A DNA stretch of 10,955 nt, from positions 1 to 10,955 of the forward strand of contig JBDSOT010000030.1 in assembly GCA_039914705.1 (NCBI GenBank). Direction: 5' to 3'. Numbering within the stretch: the first letter of the stretch is position 1; every line of letters begins with the position of its first letter. The notes under the pieces are model-generated. The model did no database searches, was not told the origin of the DNA, and saw only the letters and a list, made by a program, of their open reading frames with translations. The position numbers and the translations under genes are program-made. Of the stretch, positions 1 to 7,212 are shown piece after piece. The DNA is from JBDSTW01 sp039914705. Its GTDB lineage: Bacteria > Pseudomonadota > Gammaproteobacteria > SURF-13.

Positions 1-2
1 TT

Positions 3-440
3 CACGTGCCGGCAAACTTTATCGGCTACGGTTCATTCTCGTTGGCCGCGATGGTTGGTGTTGCTTACCTGTTGCGCAACCGCGCTGAACGGCGCAATCC
101 GCAAGGCCTGCTGGCAACGCGCCTGCCAAGCCTGGAGATTCTGGACGACATCATGTACAAGTCCATCGCCCTGGGATTCTGCTTCTTTACATTGGCGACT
201 ATTCTTGGTGCGTTGTGGGCGGCGGAGGCCTGGGGCGGCTACTGGTCGTGGGATCCAAAGGAAACCTGGGCGCTGATTATCCTGCTGAATTATGCGGCTT
301 GGTTGCATATGCGCCTCACCAAGGGCTGGCGCGGCACGCCAATGGCGTGGTGGGCGGTGGTTGGCTTGTTCGTAACGACCTTCGCCTTTCTCGGCGTGAA
401 CATGTGGCTGTCGGGCCTGCATTCTTACGGGGCCTTGTAG
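3..440 (+). CDS. Cytochrome c biogenesis protein, CcsA/CcsB (ResC) type, 3' part
   Basis: This is the C-terminal part of an inner-membrane haem-handling protein of System II cytochrome c maturation, which presents haem to apocytochromes c on the periplasmic side together with a ResB/Ccs1 partner. The frame is open from the window edge, and its first visible codons read His-Val-Pro. That His fits one of the conserved haem-ligand histidines of the family. The tryptophan-rich haem motif is clear at about 224-280 (WGGYWSWDPKETWALI). Another conserved His lies in LSGLHSYG just before the stop. About three hydrophobic segments are visible. The GTG at 6 is an internal Val codon, not a start. The 5' part, and any ResB partner, would lie to the left of the window. 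The family call is firm; whether to name it ccsA, ccsB or resC is a matter of convention. Confidence 0.93.
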   Translation, partial: HVPANFIGYGSFSLAAMVGVAYLLRNRAERRNPQGLLATRLPSLEILDDIMYKSIALGFCFFTLATILGALWAAEAWGGYWSWDPKETWALIILLNYAAWLHMRLTKGWRGTPMAWWAVVGLFVTTFAFLGVNMWLSGLHSYGAL

Positions 441-468
441 CTTAGTAAACCCTTTTCGCAGCTTGACC

Positions 469-491
469 ACACGCCGGGATTGCCGGCGTGT
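469..491. terminator. Hairpin between convergent genes, possible weak terminator
   Basis: A 9-base arm ACACGCCGG (469-477) pairs perfectly with CCGGCGTGT (483-491) across a 5-base loop. It sits between the ccsA-type stop (440, +) and the cyclic-nucleotide-binding gene, whose stop codon (491-493, -) touches the right arm. The stem is GC-rich, but neither side has a real T tract: the + side continues TAGTTTCTG. It may end both transcripts inefficiently or protect 3' ends. The fold is seen directly; the function is inferred. Confidence 0.5.
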
Positions 492-985
492 TAGTTTCTG
501 CTCCCGGTGCCGCCGTAAATATATTTTGCCAGGGTAGCCACATCAATACTTACGCGCCGCACCAAATGGTCCAGGCTGATGATTGCGTGTTCCAAAAGAT
601 TCACCGCGATATAAGGATGTTCGACGCGCAGGCGTTTGTATTTGGCGCGCGTTAATTTCAACACCTGGGTATCATCGCTCACGGCACGCATGCGCACCGA
701 GCGCGGCTGGCGGTCGAAGAACGACATCTCGCCCATGAGTTCACCTTCCTTCATACTGCCGACCTCGACCTCTTGATCGCCTTCATCGTAGAGCAGGGCG
801 GCCTCGCCACGCACGATAAAGTACAGTGCCTCACCGACCTCACCGATATTAGCAATGATGTCTTTCTTGTTAAAGCTGACTAGCTCGGTATAATCGAGCA
901 GGATATCAACCTCTTTCAGTGTCAGCGATTCGCACAGATATTGCTGGTTAAGGAATTGTGTTAGGTCGATTTTGTCTGCCGGCAT
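491..985 (-). CDS. Stand-alone cyclic nucleotide-binding domain protein
   Basis: A 164-residue cytosolic protein with one Crp-type cyclic nucleotide-binding beta-roll at roughly residues 20-135. The phosphate-binding-cassette region is recognisable at about 81-100 (GELMGEMSFF, then RQPRSVRMR), with Glu86 and Arg95 in the positions that usually contact the ribose and phosphate of cAMP or cGMP. After the roll come a short helical stretch and a basic, polar tail. There is no helix-turn-helix, so it is not a Crp/Fnr DNA-binding regulator by itself. It more likely acts as a ligand-sensing partner or a degenerate relative. The start is supported by AAGGGG 8 bases upstream of the ATG. The gene is divergent from the AlsS-like gene. 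The ligand is unknown, and the fold is also used by proteins that bind no nucleotide. Confidence 0.85.
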   Translation of the reverse strand: MPADKIDLTQFLNQQYLCESLTLKEVDILLDYTELVSFNKKDIIANIGEVGEALYFIVRGEAALLYDEGDQEVEVGSMKEGELMGEMSFFDRQPRSVRMRAVSDDTQVLKLTRAKYKRLRVEHPYIAVNLLEHAIISLDHLVRRVSIDVATLAKYIYGGTGSRN

Positions 986-1106
986 GGATGCATCCCCTTA
1001 AGTTTAAGTTCTGCAATAGCATAAAAGATTGCGCGCTAAACTAACATTGCAGTGCGCAAATTTAACTATGCCTCGCATGCAAGTATCGTAGTCCCGGATA
1101 AAATTC

Positions 1107-2738
1107 ATGAAAGCCGCCGAATTATTTATAAAGTGTCTTGAGAACGAGGGAGTTGAGTATATCTTCGGCATTCCAGGAGAGGAAAATATTGAAATCATGG
1201 ATGCGCTGCTCGACTCACCGATAAAATTTATTACCACGCGTCACGAGCAGGGTGCGGCCTTCATGGCCGATGTTTATGGCCGCCTGACCGGCAAGGCGGG
1301 CGTATGTTTGTCAACCTTGGGTCCGGGAGCGACCAATCTGGTCACCGGCGTGGCCGACGCCAATATGGATCATGCGCCGCTGGTTGCCATCGCCGGGCAG
1401 GCGGGCACCAACCGGCTGCATAAGGAATCGCACCAGGTACTCGACCTCGTGAACATGTTCCAGCCTATCACCAAATATGCCTCACAAATCCTCGAGCCAC
1501 AGATTATTCCCGAGGTGGTGCGCAAGGCCTTTAAGGTGGCGCAGGCCGAAAAACCCGGTGCCTGTTTTATCGACTTTCCGGAAAATATCGCGGCCATGGA
1601 GATCGTCGATATCCCCTTGCGTGCGCAATTTGCCACTACATCGGAGCCGCCCGCAGATCGTATACAGGCGGCGGCAGGGCTTATTTCCTCTGCGCGCCAC
1701 CCGATGGTATTGGCCGGCAACGGGGTAATTCGTGCGCACGCCTCCCGGGAACTGGCGGCATTTGCCGAGAAACTCGGCATCCCGGTGGCCAATACCTTTA
1801 TGGCCAAGGGTGTGATTCCCTTCAAGCATCCGATGGCGCTGGGTAGTGCCGGTCTACAAGCCCGTGATTACGTCGGTTGCGGTTTCAATGAGGCCGATGT
1901 GATTATCTGCGTCGGCTATGACCTGGTGGAATATCATCCCTACCTCTGGCACCCAACACGCGATCGCACGATCATCCATATCGACAGCTCCCCGGCGGAG
2001 GTGGACGCCTGTTACGGCATAGAGGTAGGTGTGATCGGCGACATTGGCCTCAGTCTCACGCGCATAGCGGCGCTGGCAACGCGTCAGAGCGGACATTATA
2101 TGCGGCCCTTGCGCGAGGCGCTGGCCGAAGAGATGCGTCAACATCGGGCGGATGAGGACTTCCCGCTCAAGCCGCAGAAGATCATCTGGGATTTGCGCAC
2201 CGCGCTAGGTCTGGAAGACATCGTGGTGTGCGATGTCGGTGCGCATAAAATGTGGATGGCGCGCATGTTCCGCTGCGAATTTCCTAATACCTGCATTATT
2301 TCCAATGGCTTCGCGAGCATGGGAATCGCCGTTCCGGGCGCAGTCGCGGCGCGTCTGGCCTGTCCTGACCGCGCGGTTGTGGCGGTGACGGGCGACGCCG
2401 GTTTTCTGATGAACGCTCAGGAAATCGAAACGGCCATGCGAATTGGCACGCCAATTGTAATCCTGATCTGGACGGACAGCGCCTACGGCCTGATCGAGTG
2501 GAAACAGATGAACGCGTTTAACCGGGTGTCCCACGTTCATTTTAACAACCCGGATTTTATAAAGTACGCGGAATCATTCGGTGCCAAAGGCTATCGCGTA
2601 GAGCGTGCCGCCGAGTTGTTGCCGATATTAAAACATGCGCTGACCGATAACACGGTGAGCATTATTGATTGCCCGGTCGACTACAGTGAAAATTTCAGGT
2701 TGGCCGAGAAGTTGGGAGAAATGATTTGTCCACTGTAA
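1107..2738 (+). CDS. AlsS-like thiamine-diphosphate enzyme (acetolactate synthase family)
   Basis: A 543-residue TPP-dependent enzyme with the three-domain layout of acetolactate synthase, which condenses two pyruvates to 2-acetolactate and CO2. Near the N-terminus are FGIPGEEN and RHEQGAAFMA, whose Glu47 fits the catalytic Glu that activates the TPP aminopyrimidine. Around 270-310, GYDLVEYHP and TIIHID match catabolic AlsS. In the C-terminal domain come CDVGAHKMWMARMF, ISNGFASMG, the metal/TPP motif at 429-431, and IWTDSAYGLIEWKQ with Asp457 as likely Mg ligand. CPVDYSEN near the end is also AlsS-like. The TPP motif is GDA, not the usual GDG. No small subunit (ilvN/ilvH) or acetolactate decarboxylase lies beside it, so catabolic or sideways roles are open. 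ATG 1107 has only a weak upstream GGAT. Its stop overlaps the next gene's start. Family placement is firm; the exact substrate is not proven. Confidence 0.87.
   Translation: MKAAELFIKCLENEGVEYIFGIPGEENIEIMDALLDSPIKFITTRHEQGAAFMADVYGRLTGKAGVCLSTLGPGATNLVTGVADANMDHAPLVAIAGQAGTNRLHKESHQVLDLVNMFQPITKYASQILEPQIIPEVVRKAFKVAQAEKPGACFIDFPENIAAMEIVDIPLRAQFATTSEPPADRIQAAAGLISSARHPMVLAGNGVIRAHASRELAAFAEKLGIPVANTFMAKGVIPFKHPMALGSAGLQARDYVGCGFNEADVIICVGYDLVEYHPYLWHPTRDRTIIHIDSSPAEVDACYGIEVGVIGDIGLSLTRIAALATRQSGHYMRPLREALAEEMRQHRADEDFPLKPQKIIWDLRTALGLEDIVVCDVGAHKMWMARMFRCEFPNTCIISNGFASMGIAVPGAVAARLACPDRAVVAVTGDAGFLMNAQEIETAMRIGTPIVILIWTDSAYGLIEWKQMNAFNRVSHVHFNNPDFIKYAESFGAKGYRVERAAELLPILKHALTDNTVSIIDCPVDYSENFRLAEKLGEMICPL
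2714..2728 (+). promoter_or_regulatory. Ribosome binding site deciding a TTG start inside the AlsS-like gene
   Basis: GGGAGA (2714-2719) lies 6 bases before TTG (2726-2728). The site is inside the last codons of the AlsS-like gene, whose TAA is at 2736-2738. It is the only good ribosome site near the beginning of the downstream frame, which supports the TTG start and translational coupling of the two genes. Confidence 0.7.
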
Positions 2739-3535
2739 GCCAGGTACAGCCCTTGATACCGCCGCTGAACGAACCCAGAAAGTCGCTGCGCCTGCTCAGT
2801 TACAACGTGCAAACCGGTATTGCCACTACGCGCCCGCATCATTACTTTACGCAAGGCTGGAAGCATGTGTTACCGCATGCCCAAAGCCTCGGTAATCTCG
2901 GCAAGATTGCCAATCTGATCAGCGATTTCGATATGGTGGCCTTGCAGGAGGTCGATGCCGGCAGCCTGCGCAGCCGCTATGTCAACCAGGCGGAATATAT
3001 GGCGAATAGCGGACAGTTTCCCTTCTGGTATTGCCAGACTAACCGTAATCTGGGCAGGATCGCGCAAAATAGCAGTGCCTTACTCAGTAAATTCCGCCCG
3101 AACGAGGTTACCGAACACAAGCTGCCCGGGCTGCCGGGGCGCGGCGCCATGGTGGTGCGCTACGGCAACCATGGCTCGGCCCTGGTGTTGCTGTTGATTC
3201 ATCTCGCCCTGGGGCAGCGGGCGCGGTTGCGCCAGCTCGGCTATATCAGCGAGCTGGTGAACGAACACGAAAATGTGGTGTTGATGGGCGATATGAACTG
3301 TCAGCCGGAGAGCCGCGAGATGGACATTCTATTCAAGAGCACGCGCTTGCGCGAACCGGCTGAGGCGCTGAACACCTTCCCGAGCTGGCGTCCGCAACGT
3401 AATATTGATCATATCCTGGTGACGCCGTCGCTGGAGATAAGTAATGTCCGGGTGCTGAGCCATCCCTTCTCTGATCATTTACCGATCGCCGTTGAATTGA
3501 TCATCCCCGAGAATATCCAGTTAAATGCCGCATAG
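2726..3535 (+). CDS. Endonuclease/exonuclease/phosphatase (EEP) family protein
   Basis: A 269-residue protein of the EEP (DNase I-like/exonuclease III-like) metal-dependent phosphodiesterase superfamily. All signature motifs are present and in order: LLSYNVQTG with Asn27, VALQEVD with metal-ligand Glu75, LLIHL with His159, GDMNCQPES with Asp189 and Asn191, NIDHILVT with Asp228 and His229, and SDHLPI with catalytic-type Asp250-His251. No signal peptide or membrane segment is seen, so it is probably cytosolic. The substrate cannot be read from sequence: DNA, RNA, phospholipid headgroups or inositol phosphates are all used in this superfamily. Translation starts at TTG with a good ribosome site and overlaps the AlsS-like gene by 13 bases, so the two are very likely one operon. 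The active site looks complete, so I expect an active enzyme. Confidence 0.9.
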   Translation: MSTVSQVQPLIPPLNEPRKSLRLLSYNVQTGIATTRPHHYFTQGWKHVLPHAQSLGNLGKIANLISDFDMVALQEVDAGSLRSRYVNQAEYMANSGQFPFWYCQTNRNLGRIAQNSSALLSKFRPNEVTEHKLPGLPGRGAMVVRYGNHGSALVLLLIHLALGQRARLRQLGYISELVNEHENVVLMGDMNCQPESREMDILFKSTRLREPAEALNTFPSWRPQRNIDHILVTPSLEISNVRVLSHPFSDHLPIAVELIIPENIQLNAA

Positions 3536-3536
3536 C

Positions 3537-3554
3537 TTAATGCCAGGGCATTAA
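3537..3554. repeat. 18-base palindrome just after the EEP gene
   Basis: TTAATGCC (3537-3544) and GGCATTAA (3547-3554) are perfect inverted repeats separated by AG. They begin two bases after the EEP stop codon. No T run follows, so a rho-independent terminator is not supported. It could be a 3'-end hairpin of the AlsS-EEP transcript or a dimeric regulator site ahead of the FAD-protein gene. I see nothing else in the 3555-3688 gap apart from a modest AAGG ribosome site at its end. Confidence 0.55.
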
Positions 3555-3688
3555 CTGCATTGTCTGAGTAGCGCAACAGTATGTCTGACCGAAGATTGTC
3601 GCCGTAGTCGCTCGCAACCTCCGCTTCATGGAACGCTGATATCCATAATCATCTTGCGGTGCCACCCCTTCATTAAGGCAACACATAT

Positions 3689-5164
3689 ATGCAGAAGCCG
3701 GTAGCAACTGCCGATGTGCTTATTATCGGTGGTGGTCTGGCGGGCCTCACCTGCGCCGTGGGTTTGCTCGACAGCGGGTTGCGCGTAGTCGTGCTTGAGC
3801 GCGCTGCCATCCTCGGTGGACGTGCTGCCAGTTGGAACCATGCCGCGAGCGGCGATGTCGTATCCATCGGCCCGCATATTTTACTTAATCAATACCATAA
3901 TATGTTCAAGCTGCTCGACCGTTTGGGGACGCGCGAGCGCATTGTTTGGCAATCCGATAAGCGCTTTTTAACGATGGTCGAAGGGCAGCGGAAGATCGTG
4001 ATTCGTAATTCCTGTCTGCCGCCGCCTTATCATTTCGTGCCGAGTTTCATGACCGATCCGCAGATTGGTTTTCGCGATTTGATCTCGAATTGGCAGGTTG
4101 TGAGGCTAGCCTTTGAAATGGATGAGGAAAGGCTGCTGAGTTTGGACAGCATCAACGCCCTCGATTTTCTGCGCGACATGGGTGTCAGCGCGCGCTTCAT
4201 CGAACGCTTTTGGGCCTTTGCTGCCTTTGCCATCATGAACGTGCCGCTGCAATTAGCCTCGGCGGCCGCGCTCATGCGTTTTTACCAGCGCATTGTCGGA
4301 CACCGTGACCTGGCTATAGGTTTTCACGACTGTGGGCTGGGCGATATTTACGCCCCTCAAGCGCGCGCATTGATCGAGCAGGCGGGTGGAGAGATCATCA
4401 CGCAGGCCGAGGTCACAAAACTTCTTTTTACCGAAGAGCGGGTGTGCGGCGTACAACTCGCAAACGGCTCTCGGCTGGCGGCGCGTTTTTGTGTTTCCAC
4501 TTTGCCGCCTCACGCCCTGCGTGAAATTATTCCATACGAGTGGCTTGCCAAACCGGGGGTGTTTGCGAACCTGGCGCACTTCGAACCCATTTCTTATATA
4601 AGCGTCTATCTCTGGTTTGATCGAAAGCTGACGCGCGAGCAGTTCTGGGCGCGCGTGTATTCCCCGCAGGATCTGAATTGCGATTTTTACGATCTTTCTA
4701 ATATCAATGTCGGTTGGCAAGGGCGTCCTTCGGTGATCGCCAGCAATATCATTTACTCGCAACGACTCGCGGGATTAACCGATATAGAAATTATCGAGCG
4801 GACACTTGCGGAACTTACTGAATTTCTCCCTCAAGCGGCGCGCGCGCGCATGGTGCACACGGCCATTCACCGCATTCCACTTGCCATTCACACCCCCCGC
4901 CCCGGGAATGAATCCCTGCGGCCGAGCACACGCACGCCCATTAATGGCTTACTTTTAGCCGGCGACTGGGTGCAGACCCGGCTACCCTATTCCATGGAGA
5001 GCGCGGTAGCATCCGGTTGGCTGGCAGCAGAACAGGTACTCGCCGATATTGGTCGTCCACAAAAGCTCGCGGCCGAGACGCCCATGCCGGAGCGGCTGCC
5101 TGCCTGGATGCATTGGACAGCGAAATTATTTCCCGGTAAGCGCAGCCGGCCGGCCGCGGTATGA
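3689..5164 (+). CDS. FAD-dependent desaturase/amine oxidase family protein (HpnE/phytoene-desaturase type)
   Basis: A 491-residue flavoprotein. The N-terminal Rossmann FAD motif VLIIGGGLAGL (Gly14, Gly16, Gly19), the ribose-binding Glu37, and the following GGRAASW are clear. Then comes IGPHILLNQYHNMFKLLDRLG, a segment typical of squalene-, phytoene- and zeta-carotene-desaturase relatives. The C-terminal FAD signature LLLAGDWVQTRLPYSMESAVASG is also typical. The closest functional guess is a hydroxysqualene dehydroxylase (HpnE)-like or carotenoid-desaturase-like enzyme acting on a polyisoprenoid. No squalene/phytoene synthase (HpnC, HpnD, CrtB) lies beside it, so the substrate is uncertain. 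About 35 residues follow the usual end of the fold, including WMHWTAKLFPGKRSR. This tail is basic and aromatic and may contact the membrane. ATG 3689 has AAGG 10 bases upstream. The gene converges on recQ with only 21 bases between stops. Confidence 0.8.
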   Translation: MQKPVATADVLIIGGGLAGLTCAVGLLDSGLRVVVLERAAILGGRAASWNHAASGDVVSIGPHILLNQYHNMFKLLDRLGTRERIVWQSDKRFLTMVEGQRKIVIRNSCLPPPYHFVPSFMTDPQIGFRDLISNWQVVRLAFEMDEERLLSLDSINALDFLRDMGVSARFIERFWAFAAFAIMNVPLQLASAAALMRFYQRIVGHRDLAIGFHDCGLGDIYAPQARALIEQAGGEIITQAEVTKLLFTEERVCGVQLANGSRLAARFCVSTLPPHALREIIPYEWLAKPGVFANLAHFEPISYISVYLWFDRKLTREQFWARVYSPQDLNCDFYDLSNINVGWQGRPSVIASNIIYSQRLAGLTDIEIIERTLAELTEFLPQAARARMVHTAIHRIPLAIHTPRPGNESLRPSTRTPINGLLLAGDWVQTRLPYSMESAVASGWLAAEQVLADIGRPQKLAAETPMPERLPAWMHWTAKLFPGKRSRPAAV

Positions 5165-5185
5165 GGTTAGGGCAGTGCAATAGGG

Positions 5186-7018
5186 TTATCCCATATCCTG
5201 GGCCGCCACTACCTCGATAAACGCAGCGCCGTAACGTTCCAGCTTGCGCGCACCGATGCCGGCAATTTCACTGAACTGCACCAGTTCGCGCGGCCGCTTA
5301 CCAAGGATTTCCAGCAGCGTGCTGTCGTGGAAGATCACATACGGCGGCACACCTTGCTCGCGCGCCAGTTGCAGGCGTTTATCTTTCAGCGCCTGCCAGA
5401 GCGCCGCATTTCCGGGCGCACCGAGAAGCTCGTCGCGCAGCGTTTGCGGCTGAGCGGATTTTTGCTGTTTTTGTTTTCGCTGCGGGTCTTGTGGATCGTG
5501 TCGGAAGGCGATAGTTTGTGCGCCGCGTAGCAGCGGGCGGCTTTCGTCGGTGAGGCGTAATCCGCCATGGCCGCTCATATCAACGGCGAGCATACCGGCG
5601 GCGACCAGTTGCCGAAAGATGCCCTGCCACTGCGTCTGCGTATGCTGGTGCCCGATGCCGAAGGTGCTGAGTTTCTGATGATTGAAACGCTCAACCTGGG
5701 GTGTGGTCTTGCCCAGTAACACATCGACCAGATGACCGACACCAAAGCGTTGCCCCGTGCGGTACACACAGGACAAGGCCATCTGCGCCGTACGCGTGCC
5801 GTCCCAGGTGTGCACTGGTACCAGGCAGTTGTCGCAATTACCGCAGGGCGCGTTATAGCTTTCACCGAAATAATTCAGCATCACCTGCCGGCGGCACACC
5901 GTGGTCTCGCAAAAGCCGAGCAGGGCGTCGAGCTTGCGCCGTGCCAAGCGTTTGTGTTGCTCATCCGCCTCGGAATTGTCCACCATCTGGCGCTGCATAA
6001 TGACATCGCCAAGGCCATAGGCCATCCAGGCATCGGCGGGGAGGGAGTCGCGCCCGGCGCGCCCGGTTTCCTGGTAGTAGCTTTCCATGCTCTTGGGTAA
6101 ATCCAGATGTGCGACAAAGCGTACATTGGATTTATCGATGCCCATGCCAAATGCGACGGTGGCGACGATAATGACACCCTCGTCACGCAGAAAGCGTTGT
6201 TGATGACGTTGCCGGGTCGCGGTGTCGAGACCGGCGTGGTAGGGCAGGGCGTCCCAGCCATGATCGCTCAGCCATTGCGCCGTGGTGCCCACACTCTTGC
6301 GGGACAGGCAATAAACAATGCCGGCATTACCGCGATGTTCGAGTTCGAGAAAGGCTAACAGTTGCTGGCGCGCGTTATGTTTCAGTGCGATGCGATAGCG
6401 GATGTTGGGACGATCAAAACTTGAGACGAATTTGCGCGCGGCGTGTAAATCCAGGCGCGCGATGATCTCACGTCGCGTCGGTTCGTCGGCGGTAGCGGTC
6501 AGTGCAATACGCGGGACTTGCGGAAAACGCTCGTGCAACACCGACAGTTGCACGTACTCCGGGCGGAAATCATGACCCCACTGCGAGACGCAGTGGGCCT
6601 CGTCGATGGCGAACAAGGCAAGCTCGATACGCCCCAGTAATTCCAGAAAGCGCGGCGTCATCAGTCGCTCAGGTGCGACATAGAGTAAATCCAGCTCGCC
6701 ACGCAGTACCTGTTGCTCAACCCGCAAGGCCGCTTGTGCGTCCAGGCTGGAATTGAGGAACGCCGCTTTGACGCCGAGCTGTAGCAAGGCATCGACCTGA
6801 TCCTGCATGAGTGCGATCAGCGGTGATACCACGATACCCACGCCACGACGCAGCAAGGCCGGAAGCTGATAACACAGCGATTTACCGCCGCCGGTTGGCA
6901 TTAACACCAAGGCGTCGCCACCGCCCATAACATGGTTGATAACCGCCGCCTGCTCCCCGCGAAATTCGGTGTAACCGAATACCGAGCCAAGTAGTTTGAG
7001 TGGGGAATGTGCGGGCAT
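5186..7018 (-). CDS. recQ: ATP-dependent DNA helicase RecQ
   Basis: A superfamily 2, 3'-to-5' DNA helicase for recombination and replication-fork repair. From the chosen ATG it has 610 residues, close to E. coli RecQ. In order: FGYTEFRGEQ (RecQ motif 0), Walker A PTGGGKS with Lys46, DEAH box at 139-142 followed by CVSQWGHDFRP (aromatic-rich loop), ALTATA, ATVAFGMGIDK and YYQETGRAGRD (motif VI). The zinc-binding cysteines are at about 375, 392, 395 and 398, with the 17-3-3 spacing of E. coli. A winged-helix RQC domain follows, then a Gln/Lys-rich linker (about 508-528) and a complete HRDC domain at the C-terminus. A longer frame exists upstream with TTG at 7069 and GTG at 7021. I chose ATG 7018 because the predicted promoter lies inside that extension and because the resulting length fits the family. 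No good ribosome site precedes 7018, so the start is moderately certain. Confidence 0.95.
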   Translation of the reverse strand: MPAHSPLKLLGSVFGYTEFRGEQAAVINHVMGGGDALVLMPTGGGKSLCYQLPALLRRGVGIVVSPLIALMQDQVDALLQLGVKAAFLNSSLDAQAALRVEQQVLRGELDLLYVAPERLMTPRFLELLGRIELALFAIDEAHCVSQWGHDFRPEYVQLSVLHERFPQVPRIALTATADEPTRREIIARLDLHAARKFVSSFDRPNIRYRIALKHNARQQLLAFLELEHRGNAGIVYCLSRKSVGTTAQWLSDHGWDALPYHAGLDTATRQRHQQRFLRDEGVIIVATVAFGMGIDKSNVRFVAHLDLPKSMESYYQETGRAGRDSLPADAWMAYGLGDVIMQRQMVDNSEADEQHKRLARRKLDALLGFCETTVCRRQVMLNYFGESYNAPCGNCDNCLVPVHTWDGTRTAQMALSCVYRTGQRFGVGHLVDVLLGKTTPQVERFNHQKLSTFGIGHQHTQTQWQGIFRQLVAAGMLAVDMSGHGGLRLTDESRPLLRGAQTIAFRHDPQDPQRKQKQQKSAQPQTLRDELLGAPGNAALWQALKDKRLQLAREQGVPPYVIFHDSTLLEILGKRPRELVQFSEIAGIGARKLERYGAAFIEVVAAQDMG

Positions 7019-7049
7019 CACGAGGGTCAGATTACCAATACCTGGCGAG

Positions 7050-7078
7050 ATTATAATGGGCAAATCCAACGTTGTTTA
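7050..7078 (-). promoter_or_regulatory. Candidate sigma-70 promoter of recQ
   Basis: Read on the minus strand, TAAACA (7078-7073, four of six matches to TTGACA) is followed after 17 bases by a perfect TATAAT (7055-7050). Transcription would begin near 7043, about 25 bases before ATG 7018. That places the TTG at 7069 outside the transcript. TATAAT is embedded in the self-complementary ATTATAAT, so the same box also reads on the plus strand, but there it has no matching -35. Confidence 0.6.
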
Positions 7079-7145
7079 GTAAGGCCAAGACGGGTCCGGC
7101 GCGTAATTTTCAAAGGCTGCAATTTTACAGGGCCACGCCGTATAT

Positions 7146-7175
7146 TTGATGAATTGTAAGGAATATTACTATATG
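7146..7175 (+). promoter_or_regulatory. Candidate promoter of the GlsB/YeaQ-type gene
   Basis: TTGATG (7146-7151) and TATATG (7170-7175) are 18 bases apart and each match four of six consensus bases. The overlapping string CTATATGCTTTAA resembles the extended -10 used by the stationary-phase factor sigma-S, which would suit a stress membrane protein. The match is modest, and the transcript start has not been shown. Confidence 0.4.
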
Positions 7176-7212
7176 CTTTAAGGGCAATAACTCAACTATA
7201 AGGAGATTTACC

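Noticed and set aside
6..8. GTG as a start codon for the first gene
   Set aside because: The frame is open to the window edge, and the preceding His codon belongs to the family's conserved region, so this is an internal Val.
4253..4762. 169-residue minus-strand open frame across the FAD-protein gene
   Set aside because: It lies wholly inside a gene with clear family motifs, has no recognisable domain, and is the kind of antisense frame expected in GC-rich coding DNA.
4836..4850. Short GCGCGC run as a simple repeat
   Set aside because: It encodes an Ala-Arg stretch in frame within the FAD protein and is too short to be a meaningful repeat.
5732..6100. 122-residue plus-strand open frame inside recQ
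   Set aside because: It overlaps the conserved motif VI and zinc-binding region of recQ and has no family features or ribosome site.
7052..7057. Plus-strand TATAAT as a promoter for the GlsB-type gene
   Set aside because: No acceptable -35 lies 16-18 bases upstream on the plus strand, and it is over 150 bases from the gene. It reads both ways because ATTATAAT is self-complementary.
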